The notes under the pieces are model-generated. The model did no database searches. It was not told where the DNA came from and worked only from the letters and a program-made list of their open reading frames with translations. 64,000 nucleotides of DNA from an uncultured Pseudomonadales bacterium (lineage in GTDB: Bacteria > Pseudomonadota > Gammaproteobacteria > Pseudomonadales > Azotimanducaceae): NCBI GenBank assembly GCA_958296405.1, contig OY282519.1:2402132-2466131 (forward strand), given 5' to 3'. The position numbers and the translations under genes were made by a program. This document shows, one piece after another, positions 28,968 through 39,829 of the stretch (position 1 is its first letter; the number at the start of each line of letters is the position of its first letter).

Positions 28968-29792
28968 ATGGCCTATACGAGGATGAATGTGAGCAAAGCC
29001 GATGGCATCGGCTGCATCGAGCTCAACCAGCCGGATGAGTACAACCGCATGCCGCCGGCGTTCTGGAAGGAGTTTCCCCGCGCGGTGCAGGAGCTCGATG
29101 CCGGCGGGGACGTGCGCGTGCTTGTCGTCGAGGCCGCCGGCAAGCACTTCAGCGCCGGCATGGATCTGAGCGTGTTCACCGAGGGCGGCGAAGCGCAGAG
29201 CGCTGACAGCGGGCGGCGCGGCGAGGCGACGCGACGGCGCATCGGCGAGTTCCAGGATGCCTTCACCGCATTGGCGGCGGCGCGCATGCCAGTGCTGGCG
29301 GCGGTGCAGGGCGCGTGCATCGGCGGCGGCGTCGATCTCGTGGCGGCGGCTGACATGCGGTACTGCACCGAGGATGCGTTCTTTTGCATCCAAGAGGTGA
29401 ACATCGGCCTCGCCGCAGACGTTGGCACCCTGCAGCGCCTGCCGCTGCTCATGCCGGATGGCCTGATGCGCGAGTTGGCTTACACCGGGCGGCGCATGCA
29501 TGCCGATGAAGCGCTGCGCGTGGGCCTCGTCAACGCCACGTTCGAGACGCGGGACGCGATGCTGGAAACGGTGCATGGCATCGCTCGGGAAATTGCCGCC
29601 AAATCGCCGCTGGCCGTCTCCAGCACCAAGCACATGTTGGATTACACCCGCGAGCATGGCGTCACCCAATCCCTCGCCTATCAGCGCGTGTGGATGGGCG
29701 CGGTGAGCCACGGCGGGGACATGGCGAAGTACTTCGCCGCGCGCGCCAAGGGCGAGACGCCGCGCTACGACGACTTGGCGCCGCTCCCCTAG
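28968..29792 (+). CDS. Crotonase-superfamily dienoyl-CoA isomerase-like protein
   Basis: 274 residues from ATG 28968; ATG 28983 is an alternative. The oxyanion-hole segments are HFSAGMDLS and ACIGGGVDLVAAADMRYC. The segment FFCIQEVNIGLAADVGTLQR closely follows that of delta(3,5)-delta(2,4)-dienoyl-CoA isomerases (ECH1), including the acidic pair E and D that shuttle protons. It would act in beta-oxidation of unsaturated fatty acids with double bonds at odd positions. It is followed after 34 bases by a flavin-dependent monooxygenase in the same direction. The family is certain; the specific isomerase activity is inferred from the motif. Confidence 0.85.
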   Translation: MAYTRMNVSKADGIGCIELNQPDEYNRMPPAFWKEFPRAVQELDAGGDVRVLVVEAAGKHFSAGMDLSVFTEGGEAQSADSGRRGEATRRRIGEFQDAFTALAAARMPVLAAVQGACIGGGVDLVAAADMRYCTEDAFFCIQEVNIGLAADVGTLQRLPLLMPDGLMRELAYTGRRMHADEALRVGLVNATFETRDAMLETVHGIAREIAAKSPLAVSSTKHMLDYTREHGVTQSLAYQRVWMGAVSHGGDMAKYFAARAKGETPRYDDLAPLP

Positions 29793-29826
29793 CGGGCGCG
29801 CCTTTGGAAGCAGCGGAGAGGCGCTC

Positions 29827-30807
29827 ATGAAGTTTGGCGTGTTGCAGTTCTTCAGTTGGCAGAAGCAGCGGGTGACGCTGCCAACGGTGTATGAGCGGGC
29901 GCTGGAACGCATCCGCATCATGGACACTGCCGGTTATGACGCGGTGTGGCTGGCGGAGCACCACTTTTCCACCTACAGCGTGTGCCCGTCGGTGCATCTC
30001 ATGGGCATGCATGTGGCCGGCATCACCGAGCGGCTGCGCATCGGCACCGGGGTGTCGCTGGCGGCCTTCTACCAGCCGACGCGCTTGGCGGAGGAAGTGG
30101 CGCTGTTGGATGTGCTCTCTGGCGGGCGCGTTAATTGGGGCGCTGGGCGCGGCTTCGACCGCAAGGAGTTCGAGGCGTTTGGCGTGCCTTCGGAAGAATC
30201 CTACGAGCGGTTTCGGGAGAACGTGGAAATCGTGCTCGCCGCTTGGCAGCAGGAGCGCCTGAACTTCGCTGGCCGCTTCCATCGCTTTGAAGACCTTGAG
30301 GTGCTGCCGAAGCCGTTGCAGCAACCGCATCCGCCGGTTTGGATCGCCTCGTCCTCCCCGGACGCCATCCGTTGGTCGGCAGGCCAGGGCCACGCCATCT
30401 TGATGGACCCGCACTCCGGGCACGATGACATCGCCGCGAAGTACCGCCTTTATCGCGACCTCTTGTCCGAGCACGACCAAGTGAACGATCAGGACACGCC
30501 CATCGCGCGGCTGGTGGCCATCGGGCGCACGGATGCCGAGGGCGAGGAGATCGCGCGCGCCGGCGCCCAATGGATGGTGTCCTCCTACGCCAATCCGGGC
30601 AAGCATGCGGGCGGTGGAAACTTCGTGGCCGGCGGCCCCATCCAACGTTATGTGGACGAGGTGATCGTGCATGGCTCGACTGGCCGGGTGATCGACGAGT
30701 TGCGGCGCCTGGAGGAGGAGATGCCGCTAGCGTACTTGCTCGCGGCGCCGCTCAGCCACGAATCCTTCCTGCGCCTCACAGACGAGGTGATGCCGGCGCT
30801 GGGTTGA
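29827..30807 (+). CDS. Luciferase-like (LLM-class) flavin-dependent oxidoreductase
   Basis: 326 residues. MKFGVLQFFSWQ, then AEHHFSTYSVCPSVHLM, RLRIGTGVSL and LSGGRVNWGAGRGFDRKEFE are standard strands of the bacterial luciferase-like TIM barrel that uses reduced FMN or F420. The member is typical in length. It starts 34 bases after the crotonase gene with a GGAGAGG site upstream, suggesting one transcript. Members oxidise or reduce hydrophobic or sulfur-containing substrates; the substrate cannot be read from the sequence. Confidence 0.88.
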   Translation: MKFGVLQFFSWQKQRVTLPTVYERALERIRIMDTAGYDAVWLAEHHFSTYSVCPSVHLMGMHVAGITERLRIGTGVSLAAFYQPTRLAEEVALLDVLSGGRVNWGAGRGFDRKEFEAFGVPSEESYERFRENVEIVLAAWQQERLNFAGRFHRFEDLEVLPKPLQQPHPPVWIASSSPDAIRWSAGQGHAILMDPHSGHDDIAAKYRLYRDLLSEHDQVNDQDTPIARLVAIGRTDAEGEEIARAGAQWMVSSYANPGKHAGGGNFVAGGPIQRYVDEVIVHGSTGRVIDELRRLEEEMPLAYLLAAPLSHESFLRLTDEVMPALG

Positions 30808-30841
30808 GGCCCAGCGTCAGCCCCACAAGCGGCCGGCGGAG

Positions 30842-32794
30842 ATGGCAGCGTTGAGTGACAGCGGCGCGTACCGGCGCGAACGCAAGGAACTTCCGGTCGC
30901 CGCGCTGCGCGCGCTCATGATGGGCGCAGACTTCGTGGCGTTGCCGCTCGTGCTTGGCCTCGCTATCTGGCTGACGGGCAACCCGCTGGCGTTTGGCGAG
31001 GCGGCGGTGGCCATGGCTGCCTTCACCGGCGTGGTCGCGTTGTTGGTCTTTACTTGGCGCGGCATCTATCGGTCCTTGGCGCGGTTCATGGGCACTCACC
31101 TCATCGGCTTGGCCTGTCAGGGCCTCGCGCTTTGCGCGCTCGCCATCACGCCTGCCCTCGCCATCGCCATGCCATGGGCCGACGCGCTGCGCACCGGGGT
31201 CGCGTTTGGAGCGCTTGGGCTCGCTTGGGTTCTGACGAGCCGATTCGTGGCCGGGTTGTTGGCGCGCCGCGGCCAATCGCGCGGCGAACCGGTGATCGTC
31301 TATGGAGAAGGGGAGGGCTTGGCGGCGCTCTCAGCGTTCGCGCGGAGCTATCCGAACGTGCTGGTGGTGGCGCTCATCGACGATGCTGAGGAACTCATCG
31401 GCCACAGCATCGACGGCGTGGAAGTGCATCCGCCGACGCGGCTGCCGCGGCTCATCCCGCGGTTCGGCGTGTCTCGGGTGCTGCTGGCGTTGCCGACGCG
31501 GGCGGCGCGGCGGCGGGTGATGGCGCGGTTGGCTGGGTTGCCGGTGCGTGTGCAGGCGGTGCCGGACATCGCCAACATGATCTTCGGCGGCGCGCGCTTG
31601 GCGGATGCGCGGGATGTGGACTTGGCAGAGCTCCTAGACCGCGACCCCGTGCCGCCGATGCGAGACCTCCTGCAGACGTGCATTCGCGGCAAAACCGTGC
31701 TCGTCACCGGCGCTGGGGGTTCCATCGGCGCTGCTCTCTGCAGGCAAATCCTAGAGCAGGGGCCGCGCCGCCTGATTCTGCTCGATGTGTCCGAGGTGGC
31801 GCTGTACGGCATCGACCGGGCGTTGGGCGCCAACTTGGCCGATGCGGCCCGCATCGTCGTGCCGCTGGTCGGCTCGGTGCGCAACCGGCGGCGGCTGCGC
31901 GAAATCCTTGAGACTTTCGCCGTGCAAACGGTCTACCACGCCGCTGCCTACAAGCATGTGCCGCTCGTCGAGTACAACATGATCGAAGGGGTGCGCAACA
32001 ATGTTTTCGGCACCTTGGATGTGGCGCAAGAGTGCCGCCGCGCCGGCGTGGAGCACATGGTGCTCGTCTCCACCGACAAAGCTGTGCGCCCCAACAGCGT
32101 GATGGGCGCCACCAAGCGGCTGGCCGAACTGGTGCTGCAAGGCCTGCACGAGCGTGGCGGCGCGACGCGCTTCTCCATCGTCCGCTTTGGCAACGTGCTG
32201 GGTGCGTCCGGCTCCATCGTGCCGCTTTTCCAAGAGCAAATCCGCCACGGTGGCCCGGTCACCATCACCCACCGCGAGGTGACGCGCTACTTCATGACCA
32301 TCGGCGAAGCGGTGTCGCTGGTCATCCAAGCGGGTTCGATGGCGCAAGGCGGCGACGTGTTCGCCTTGGACATGGGCAAGCCAGTGCGCGTGCAGGACTT
32401 GGCCGAGAAGATGATCGGGCTGATGGGCCTCACGGTGCGCGACGACGACCACCCGGACGGCGACATCGAGATTTCATACATCAACCTGCGCCCGGGCGAG
32501 AAGCTCCACGAAGAACTCGCCATCGGCAACAAGATCGTCGGCACTGGGCATCCAATGATCCTGCGCGCCAACGAGAGCTTCATCCCTTGGGCCGCGCTGG
32601 AAGGGCTGTTGGCGGACATTCGCGCCGCCGGCGTCGAGCAGGACTGTCGCCGGATGCTCGAACTGCTGAAGCGCTGCGTGGAGGACTACGAACCGGCGGA
32701 GGACGTGGCAGACCTAGTGTGGCAAGCTCGGCGCGAGGGGGCCGTGCCAGACAACGTGGCCCGCTTGCCACATCGGGACGAGGCGGTGCCCTGA
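30842..32794 (+). CDS. Membrane-bound nucleoside-diphosphate-sugar epimerase/dehydratase (CapD/WbpM/PglF type)
   Basis: 650 residues. Four hydrophobic segments in the first 140 residues (for example FVALPLVLGLAIWLTG and VVALLVFTWRGIY) anchor it in the inner membrane, followed by a CoA-binding-like Rossmann domain. The catalytic SDR domain starts near 280 with TVLVTGAGGSIGAAL (NAD loop) and has YHAAAYKHVPLVEYN and STDKAVRPNSVMGATKRLAE. In this family the methionine-type MGATK replaces the usual tyrosine triad. It removes water from C4-C6 of a UDP-GlcNAc-like sugar, the first step toward bacillosamine or similar residues in O-antigen, capsule or protein glycans. No other glycan gene is in view, so the product is unknown. 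Confidence 0.88.
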   Translation: MAALSDSGAYRRERKELPVAALRALMMGADFVALPLVLGLAIWLTGNPLAFGEAAVAMAAFTGVVALLVFTWRGIYRSLARFMGTHLIGLACQGLALCALAITPALAIAMPWADALRTGVAFGALGLAWVLTSRFVAGLLARRGQSRGEPVIVYGEGEGLAALSAFARSYPNVLVVALIDDAEELIGHSIDGVEVHPPTRLPRLIPRFGVSRVLLALPTRAARRRVMARLAGLPVRVQAVPDIANMIFGGARLADARDVDLAELLDRDPVPPMRDLLQTCIRGKTVLVTGAGGSIGAALCRQILEQGPRRLILLDVSEVALYGIDRALGANLADAARIVVPLVGSVRNRRRLREILETFAVQTVYHAAAYKHVPLVEYNMIEGVRNNVFGTLDVAQECRRAGVEHMVLVSTDKAVRPNSVMGATKRLAELVLQGLHERGGATRFSIVRFGNVLGASGSIVPLFQEQIRHGGPVTITHREVTRYFMTIGEAVSLVIQAGSMAQGGDVFALDMGKPVRVQDLAEKMIGLMGLTVRDDDHPDGDIEISYINLRPGEKLHEELAIGNKIVGTGHPMILRANESFIPWAALEGLLADIRAAGVEQDCRRMLELLKRCVEDYEPAEDVADLVWQARREGAVPDNVARLPHRDEAVP

Positions 32795-32900
32795 CGGCCT
32801 TTGCTGGCAGCGGGCGGCACGGCGCGAAGATGGCGGGGCAGGGCTGCGCGAGGGGCAGGTAACGGGGCGTGGCGGAACGCGGTGGTCATGGCCGAGGAGC

Positions 32901-32980
32901 TCGACACTCTCTACCTCCCCCCTCCCTCGACATCCTCGACACTCTCTACATCCCCCTCCCTCGACATCCTCGACAGGGGG
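32901..32980. repeat. Short tandem repeat next to tRNA-Val
   Basis: Two near-identical units of 35 and 34 bases start TCGACACTCTCTAC at 32901 and 32936 and end CTCCCTCGACATCC; a third begins TCGACA at 32970. On the minus strand, downstream of the tRNA, CCCCCT and AGGGGG can pair across about 17 bases, which may help end tRNA transcription, although there is no T-run. Confidence 0.7.
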
Positions 32981-32981
32981 T

Positions 32982-33059
32982 TGGTAGGCGCGATTGGATT
33001 CGAACCAACGACCCCCACCATGTCAAGGTGATGCTCTAACCGGGCTGAGCTACGCGCCT
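32982..33059 (-). tRNA. tRNA-Val (GAC anticodon), with encoded CCA
   Basis: Reading the minus strand, the acceptor arm AGGCGCG pairs perfectly with CGCGCCT, followed by A and CCA. The D arm is GCTC...GAGC, the anticodon stem TCACC/GGTGG carries the loop TTGACAT with anticodon GAC, the variable region is GGGTC, and the T arm is GTTGG-TTCGAAT-CCAAT. Total 78 bases. It reads valine GUC/GUU codons. The IS481 element B begins about 40 bases upstream of its 5' end. Confidence 0.95.
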
Positions 33060-33112
33060 ATGCGAACGCACGGTAGCACCGAAGCCCTGTTCTAGCAATG
33101 ACATGAACCGGT

Positions 33113-34168
33113 TCATGACATCTGGCACTGAGGCTGGGCAGCCTCGTGGGCGACAAGGTACTCGTTGGGGGATCGGTAGTCGATGGCGGAGTGTGGGCGC
33201 TGATAGTTGTAGAAGAACTCGTGCCTGAGGAGCCTCTCGGAGACGGCCTCGACGGTGAGGTCGCAGTCGAGGAGGTTCCAGAACTCGATGCGGGCGGTGC
33301 GGTTGGCGCGCTCGACGCAGCCGTTCCACTGCGGCCGCCGCGGCGGCAGGACGCGGAGGGCGACGCCGCGGTTCCTGCAGGCGTCCTCGAAGCCGGCCAT
33401 GAACTCGCTGCCGCCGTCGACCTGGACGGACTCCAGCGGCACGGGGAGGGCTTCGGCGACGACGGCGAGGAAGCGGGCAGCGGTGGCGGCGGTGGCGCGG
33501 GAGAAGGCCCGGGCGACCATGAACCGGCTGACGGGGCAGATGGCGCGGAACTCCTTGATGGTCTGGCCGTCGCGGGAGACTGTCATGTGGTCGATCTGGA
33601 CGAGCTGGCCCGGGCGCTCGGCCTTGTCGCCGTATCGCCACCGCCGCGCCCAGCCGTTGAACCTGCGGGGGCGCTTGGGCTTGGCCCGTCCCTCGCAGAG
33701 GCTGGCGGGGGGCACGGTCCCGTTCGCGATGGCGCGCGAGAGGATGCGCCCGACGGTTGACACGCTCAGGCGCAGGCCTTGGCGTTCGAGCATGCGCTGG
33801 ATGCGCGCCTTGCCCATGAACGGGTGCTTGCGGCGCATGGCCATGACCGCCTCCACGTCGCCCGGCTTGCGCGCTGGGCGGCGGACGCGGCGCGGTCGGG
33901 TGGACTTCGGCGCAAGGCCGCGCTGGCCGCTCGCGGCCAGCGCGGCCTTCCACCGATACATTGTCCGGCGGCTGACGCCAACCTCCCTCAAGGCGGTGCG
34001 CTCGGTGCATCCGGCGGCGCGCAGCCCGTCGAACCGGCGGATCGCCGACAGGCGTTCGCGGGCCTCGGCCGGCAGGTCGGCGTCGTCCACCCTGAAACTG
34101 CGGTACGATCTGATCCGCATCGACTCGATTCGCATGGCTCGGGTCTCCACCAGTGACTTCGCATTCAC
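33113..34168 (-). CDS. IS481-family transposase
   Basis: 351 residues with an N-terminal helix-turn-helix (LREVGVSRRTMYRWKAALAA), a second HTH (IQRMLERQGLRLSVSTVGRI) and an rve/DDE integrase core: QIDHMTVSRDGQ (first D), VQVDGGSEFMAGFEDACRN (second D) and NGCVERANRTARIEF (E). The C-terminal YNYQRPHSAIDYRSPNEYL is characteristic of IS3/IS481 proteins. There is a single open frame, so it is probably active. Met codons at 34135 and 34120 are possible later starts. Confidence 0.88.
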   Translation of the reverse strand: MNAKSLVETRAMRIESMRIRSYRSFRVDDADLPAEARERLSAIRRFDGLRAAGCTERTALREVGVSRRTMYRWKAALAASGQRGLAPKSTRPRRVRRPARKPGDVEAVMAMRRKHPFMGKARIQRMLERQGLRLSVSTVGRILSRAIANGTVPPASLCEGRAKPKRPRRFNGWARRWRYGDKAERPGQLVQIDHMTVSRDGQTIKEFRAICPVSRFMVARAFSRATAATAARFLAVVAEALPVPLESVQVDGGSEFMAGFEDACRNRGVALRVLPPRRPQWNGCVERANRTARIEFWNLLDCDLTVEAVSERLLRHEFFYNYQRPHSAIDYRSPNEYLVAHEAAQPQCQMS

Positions 34169-34184
34169 TGAGGCTACCCGATCC

Positions 34185-34216
34185 GGCGCCGGCGGCGGGT
34201 TCCCGCCGCCGGCGCC
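34185..34216. other. Perfect subterminal hairpin in IS481 element B
   Basis: GGCGCCGGCGGCGGG, a TT loop, and its exact complement CCCGCCGCCGGCGCC make a 15-bp stem lying between the transposase start and the right terminal repeat. It is in the same relative place as the unrelated hairpin in element A, so the position appears functional. Confidence 0.7.
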
Positions 34217-34326
34217 ACCTCACCCCGCCATCGGCCGGCGCAGTGCCATATCTATCTGAACCAGAACATGACATTCGGCTGCCGTCGCCAGTCTGATCAG
34301 GCGCCAACATTAGCCTCCACGGCAAG

Positions 34327-34356
34327 TTGCCGCGCCGCGGCCACTAACGCTAAAAT
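34327..34356 (+). promoter_or_regulatory. Candidate sigma70 promoter for the infC operon
   Basis: TTGCCG at 34327-34332 and TAAAAT at 34351-34356, 18 bases apart, lie about 80 bases before the infC start and just outside IS481 element B. Spacing and sequence are reasonable. In many gammaproteobacteria thrS precedes infC and supplies transcription; it is absent here. Confidence 0.4.
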
Positions 34357-34437
34357 CCGCGCCTTCAAGAACGCGCCGCGGCAGCGAGGCAACTCGGCTG
34401 CCGGGCGGGAAACGGGTTAGCGAACGGAGCATCGCCT

Positions 34438-34983
34438 ATCAAGAGATCAGGACCGAAAGCGCAGCCGGCGCGCGCGCTGCTGAACGAGGACATCCGCGCC
34501 CAAGAGGTGCGGCTCGTCGGCGCAGATGGCGGACAAGTTGGCGTCGTCCCCCGCGAAGACGCCTTGAGCGAGGCGAAACGGGAAGGCTTGGATCTGGTGC
34601 TCATCGCACCGGACGCAACGCCGCCGGTGGTCAAGTTGATGGACTACGGCAAGCACCTCTTCGACTTGAAGAAGGCGAAGACGGCGCAGCGCAAGAAACA
34701 GAAGCAAACTCAGGTCAAGGAGATGAAGTTCCGCCCCGGCACCGAAGAGGCGGACTATCAGATCAAGCTGCGCAACCTTGTGCGGTTTCTTGAAGATGGC
34801 GACAAGGCCAAGGTGAGTTTGCGTTTCCGCGGCCGCGAGATGGTCCATCCAGAGATCGGCATGAAGCTCTTGAAGCGCATCGAGGGCGATCTTGAGCCAT
34901 ACGCAGCCGTGGAGACGGCGGCGCGCTTCGAAGGGCGGCAGATGACGATGGTGTTGTCGCCGCGCAGCAGAAAGAAGAACTAG
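34438..34983 (+). CDS. infC: Translation initiation factor IF-3, ATC start codon
   Basis: 181 residues if started at ATC 34438, placed eight bases after GGAG. IF-3 genes characteristically start on AUU, AUC or AUA, which lets IF-3 repress its own translation by rejecting non-AUG starts. The reading is [20 protein letters not shown]; the NEDIR segment matches the usual IF-3 N-terminal domain opening. No ATG gives a full N-domain. The linker ([20 protein letters not shown]) and C-domain ([18 protein letters not shown]) are typical. IF-3 binds the 30S subunit and checks start codon pairing. The gene is followed by rpmI after 49 bases. Confidence 0.93.
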   Translation: MKRSGPKAQPARALLNEDIRAQEVRLVGADGGQVGVVPREDALSEAKREGLDLVLIAPDATPPVVKLMDYGKHLFDLKKAKTAQRKKQKQTQVKEMKFRPGTEEADYQIKLRNLVRFLEDGDKAKVSLRFRGREMVHPEIGMKLLKRIEGDLEPYAAVETAARFEGRQMTMVLSPRSRKKN

Positions 34984-35032
34984 CGCGCCGGCGCCGCCTG
35001 GCGCCGCGAACGGAAACGGGAGTCTCTGCCAA

Positions 35033-35233
35033 ATGCCAAAGATCAAGACCCATCGCGGCGCCGCGAAGCGGTTCCGCCGCACCGCCAAGGGTTTCAAGCA
35101 CCGCCGCGCCTACAAGAACCACATCCTCACCAAGAAGGCGCAGAAGCGAAAGCGTCAGTTGCGGGGCTTGGCGCCGGTGGCGCCGGACAACTTGGGTGCG
35201 GTGCGGCGCATGGTGCCGGGCAAAGGTCGCTGA
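35033..35233 (+). CDS. rpmI: 50S ribosomal protein L35
   Basis: 66 residues, full length. [20 protein letters not shown] and the [19 protein letters not shown] segment are diagnostic of L35. Highly basic. It lies in the conserved infC-rpmI-rplT order, 19 bases before rplT, and is a structural protein of the large subunit. In many bacteria L20 binding to this leader region regulates rpmI and rplT; I did not identify the pseudoknot here. Confidence 0.97.
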   Translation: MPKIKTHRGAAKRFRRTAKGFKHRRAYKNHILTKKAQKRKRQLRGLAPVAPDNLGAVRRMVPGKGR

Positions 35234-35252
35234 GGGCCGCTGAGGAAAGAAC

Positions 35253-36667
<1,415 letters not shown>

Positions 36668-36670
36668 GCG

Positions 36671-39058
36671 ATGAAGTTCAGCGAAGGCTGGCTGCGCGAA
36701 TGGGTGGCGCCGGACATCGACACGGCCACGCTCTGCGCTCAGCTGACAGACGCCGGCCTTGAAGTGGCCGGCACGAGCCCGGCGGCGCCCGGCTTTGCCG
36801 GCGTGGTGGTGGGCGCTGTGGTGGATGTGCGGCCCCATCCTGATGCCGAGCGCCTGTCGGTGTGCATCGTGAGCGCCGGCGCCGGGACGTCCCAAGTGGT
36901 GTGCGGCGCCCCGAATGTGCGCGCCGGCTTGAAAGCGCCATTCGCCCAAATTGGTGCTAGGTTGCCGGGCGGGGCGATTGCGGCGGCGGCCGTGCGCGGC
37001 GTGGAGTCTGCGGGGATGCTCTGCTCGGCTGCGGAGTTGGGCTTGGGCGATGCCGCGGAGGGCCTCCTGGAGTTGCCTGAGGGCTTGGCGCCCGGCGCCG
37101 ACCTGTACGCGGCGCTGGCGTTGGATGATCGCTGCATCGAATTGGACCTCACGCCGAACCGGGGCGATTGCCTCTCGCTGCGGGGCATCGCCCGCGAGGT
37201 GGCCACGCTCAACGACATCCGGTACACCGCGCCGGATTGCCAATCCGTTCCCGCTGCCATCGCCGACCATCTGCCCATCGACATCGACGCGCCGGGCGGC
37301 TGCCCGCGCTACCTCGGCCGCGTGATTCGCGGTGTGGATTTGACGCGGCCCACACCGCTGTGGATGAGCGAGCGGCTGCGCCGCTCTGGGCTGCGCTGCA
37401 TCGACGCTGCGGTGGACGTGACGAACTACGTCCTGTTGGAGCTGGGGCAGCCATTGCATGCGTTCGATCTTGGGCGGCTGCAACGCGGCATCGTGGTGCG
37501 CATGGCGCGCACGGGCGAGCGGCTCAAACTGCTGGACGGGCGCGAGGTCGCCTTGGACGAAGACACCCTCGCCATCGCCGACGGTGCCGGGGCGGTGGCA
37601 ATGGCCGGCGTCATGGGCGGCGAGCGCTCTGCCGTGACTGCCGCCACCCGCGACATCTTCCTCGAATGTGCCTACTTCGCGCCGTTGGCCATCGGCGGCA
37701 TGGCGCGGCGCTATGGCCTGCAAACGGACGCCTCGCAACGCTACGAGCGCGGCGTGGACTACGCCTTGCAAGAGGCAGCCATCGAACGCGCCACACGCCT
37801 GCTGCTCGACATCGCCGGCGGCGCCGCGGGCCCCGCAGTTGTGGCGGAGAGCGCGGAGCACATGCCGCGTCCGGCCCAGGTGACCCTGCGCCGCCGCCGC
37901 TTGGATGCGCTCGTTGGCGAAGCCATCCCGGAAGCCGAGGTGGATCGCATTTTCGAGCGGCTTGAGCTCTCGCCCAGCAAGGTGGGTGCCGGAGCCGAGC
38001 TGGCGTGGCAGGTGACCGCGCCGAGCCACCGCTTCGACATCGCCATCGAGGAAGACTTGGTGGAGGAAGTGTGCCGCGTATACGGCTACAACCGCATTGG
38101 CGCTCGAACGTCGGCGTTGCCCATGCCGTTGAAGGCGGTGCCTAGGACGCAGGCGCCGGTCGCCGCGTTGGCGGACGCGCTGGTCGGCCTCGGCTATCGG
38201 GAAGCCATCACCTACACCTTTGTGGATCCGACCTTGGCAGACCTTTTGGATCCCGAAAAGACAGCGCCGCGGCTGGCCAATCCGATGTCGCAAGATCGTT
38301 CGGTGCTGCGCGCCAGCCTGTTGCCTGGCCTGGTTGACGCCTTGCAGGGCAATCTCGCCCGGCAGCAGCCGCGCGTGCGTCTCTTCGAGCTCGGTCAGTG
38401 CTTTGCCATTGGCGCCGAGGTGGACGATCCGCGGAGCTTGGTGTCGCAGTGGGTGGGCGGCATCGCCTGTGGTGCGCGGGCGCCGGAATCTTGGGCGGCG
38501 CCCAAGGAGGAACTCGATTTCTTTGATGTCAAAGGCGATGTCGAGCGCTTGCTGGAGATCGGCGGGCATGCGGCTGCCTTCGAGCCGACGAACGATCCCG
38601 CGCTGCATCCAGGCCAATCGGCACAGGTGCTCATCGGCGGCACGGCTCTTGGCCGGGTGGGCCGGCTGCATCCAGAGATCGAGCGGCGATTGGAATTGAG
38701 CGCGCCGGCGTTCGTCTTCGAGCTAGCGATGGAGGCGCTGCTGCGCACCGCGCCGCGTCGCCACCAGCCAGTGTCTCGGTTCCCTTCCGTGCGGCGAGAC
38801 CTGAGCCTTGTGGTGGATGCCGCGGTGTCGGCGGCGGCTGTGGAAGCGACGGTGCGCGACGTGCTTGGCGATGCCCTGGCCGAGTGCGTGCTGTTCGACG
38901 TCTATCGCGGCGAGGGCATTGATTGTGGAGAAAAAAGCCTCGGCCTTGGGTTGACGTTGCAGAGTGCCTCGCGCACCCTAGAGGACGACGAGGTCAATCG
39001 CTCAATCGACGCTCTGCTGGCATGTCTCAGGAAGGACTTCGGGGCGCGCCGCCGCTGA
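36671..39058 (+). CDS. pheT: Phenylalanyl-tRNA synthetase beta subunit
   Basis: 795 residues, full length. The domain order is the N-terminal EMAP-type tRNA-binding domain ([29 protein letters not shown]), the B3/B4 editing region ([20 protein letters not shown]), the B5 domain and the FDX-ACB anticodon-binding domain at the end ([19 protein letters not shown]). It edits mischarged tyrosine and holds tRNA-Phe. The 3' end overlaps the ihfA start by 37 bases, indicating coupled expression. Confidence 0.97.
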   Translation: MKFSEGWLREWVAPDIDTATLCAQLTDAGLEVAGTSPAAPGFAGVVVGAVVDVRPHPDAERLSVCIVSAGAGTSQVVCGAPNVRAGLKAPFAQIGARLPGGAIAAAAVRGVESAGMLCSAAELGLGDAAEGLLELPEGLAPGADLYAALALDDRCIELDLTPNRGDCLSLRGIAREVATLNDIRYTAPDCQSVPAAIADHLPIDIDAPGGCPRYLGRVIRGVDLTRPTPLWMSERLRRSGLRCIDAAVDVTNYVLLELGQPLHAFDLGRLQRGIVVRMARTGERLKLLDGREVALDEDTLAIADGAGAVAMAGVMGGERSAVTAATRDIFLECAYFAPLAIGGMARRYGLQTDASQRYERGVDYALQEAAIERATRLLLDIAGGAAGPAVVAESAEHMPRPAQVTLRRRRLDALVGEAIPEAEVDRIFERLELSPSKVGAGAELAWQVTAPSHRFDIAIEEDLVEEVCRVYGYNRIGARTSALPMPLKAVPRTQAPVAALADALVGLGYREAITYTFVDPTLADLLDPEKTAPRLANPMSQDRSVLRASLLPGLVDALQGNLARQQPRVRLFELGQCFAIGAEVDDPRSLVSQWVGGIACGARAPESWAAPKEELDFFDVKGDVERLLEIGGHAAAFEPTNDPALHPGQSAQVLIGGTALGRVGRLHPEIERRLELSAPAFVFELAMEALLRTAPRRHQPVSRFPSVRRDLSLVVDAAVSAAAVEATVRDVLGDALAECVLFDVYRGEGIDCGEKSLGLGLTLQSASRTLEDDEVNRSIDALLACLRKDFGARRR

Positions 39059-39387
39059 CGGCGCCGGTCGTCGACGAGCGCGGTGAGGTGTTGACCAAGG
39101 CGCGGATGGCCGAGCATCTCTTCGAGGTGGTGGGCCTCAGCAAGGCAGAGGCTGCGGAGTTCGTGGAACACTTCTTCGAGGCCATTCGCGAGACGTTGGC
39201 GAACAACGAGCCGGTGAAGCTCTCCGGCTTCGGCAATTTCACGCTGCGCGATAAGCGCGAACGCCCCGGGCGCAACCCCAAGACTGGCGAGGAGATTCCG
39301 GTGACGGCGCGCCGCGTGGTGACGTTCCACGCTGGCCAGAAACTGCGGGTGCGGGTGGAGGTTCATGCCGGCGCGCGACGGACCTAG
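39022..39387 (+). CDS. ihfA: Integration host factor alpha subunit
   Basis: 121 residues from ATG 39022; the conserved start would be near [13 protein letters not shown], so the true start may be GTG 39088, giving a 99-residue protein of normal IHF size. Core motifs [20 protein letters not shown] and [20 protein letters not shown], followed by [15 protein letters not shown], are HU/IHF arm sequences. IHF bends DNA, and in some type I CRISPR systems it helps Cas1-Cas2 integrate spacers; here it happens to lie only about 1 kb from the array leader. It sits at the end of the pheST operon as in other gammaproteobacteria. Confidence 0.93.
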   Translation: MSQEGLRGAPPLTAPVVDERGEVLTKARMAEHLFEVVGLSKAEAAEFVEHFFEAIRETLANNEPVKLSGFGNFTLRDKRERPGRNPKTGEEIPVTARRVVTFHAGQKLRVRVEVHAGARRT

Positions 39388-39766
39388 CGAACTACCGCCG
39401 ATTCCAGGCAAGCGCTACTTCACCATCGGGGAGGTGAGCGAGCTCTGCGATGTGCAGCAGCATGTGCTGCGCCATTGGGAGAAAGAGTTCACCCAGCTCT
39501 CGCCCGTGCGTCGGCGCGGCAACCGCCGCGCCTATCAGCGCAAAGACTTGCTCGTCGTCCGCCAGATCCGCGCGCTGCGCTACGAACAAGGCCTCACCAC
39601 CGAAGGCGCGCGCCGCGCCCTCGCCGGCACAGACACCAAGCAAGATCGCGCCCAAACCTTGGAGCTCGCCCGCCAAACCATCGCCGAACTCGACGAGGTG
39701 CTGCGCGCGCTGCGCGGCGGCGGCAAGGGGGTAGAGAGCGAGGGGGAGGGCCTGCCGGGCGGGTAG
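39365..39766 (+). CDS. MerR-family transcriptional regulator
   Basis: 133 residues. [20 protein letters not shown] is the MerR winged helix-turn-helix, followed by [20 protein letters not shown], then a helical dimerisation region ([16 protein letters not shown]). No metal-binding cysteines are seen at the C-terminus, so it is not a mercury sensor. Starting inside the end of ihfA with a GGAGG site, it is the usual last member of the pheST-ihfA operon. Its targets are not known. Confidence 0.9.
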   Translation: MPARDGPSELPPIPGKRYFTIGEVSELCDVQQHVLRHWEKEFTQLSPVRRRGNRRAYQRKDLLVVRQIRALRYEQGLTTEGARRALAGTDTKQDRAQTLELARQTIAELDEVLRALRGGGKGVESEGEGLPGG

Positions 39767-39829
39767 GCGGGTGGCGCTCGGACGAAGGCGGGCCGCACGC
39801 AAGGCGTCGCGATGTTCAGCTGATTCCCA

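Larger units (their letters stand above)
33098..34274 (-). mobile_element. IS481-family element B, apparently intact
   Basis: The left end ATGACATGAACCGGTTCA (33098-33115) and the complement of the right end, ATGTCATGTTCTGGTTCA (34257-34274), form an 18-base imperfect inverted repeat with 14 matches. Between them lies one full transposase frame on the minus strand and a perfect hairpin just upstream of it. I found no clear target duplication. The terminal repeats and hairpin differ from those of element A, so it is a separate member of the family. Confidence 0.72.
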
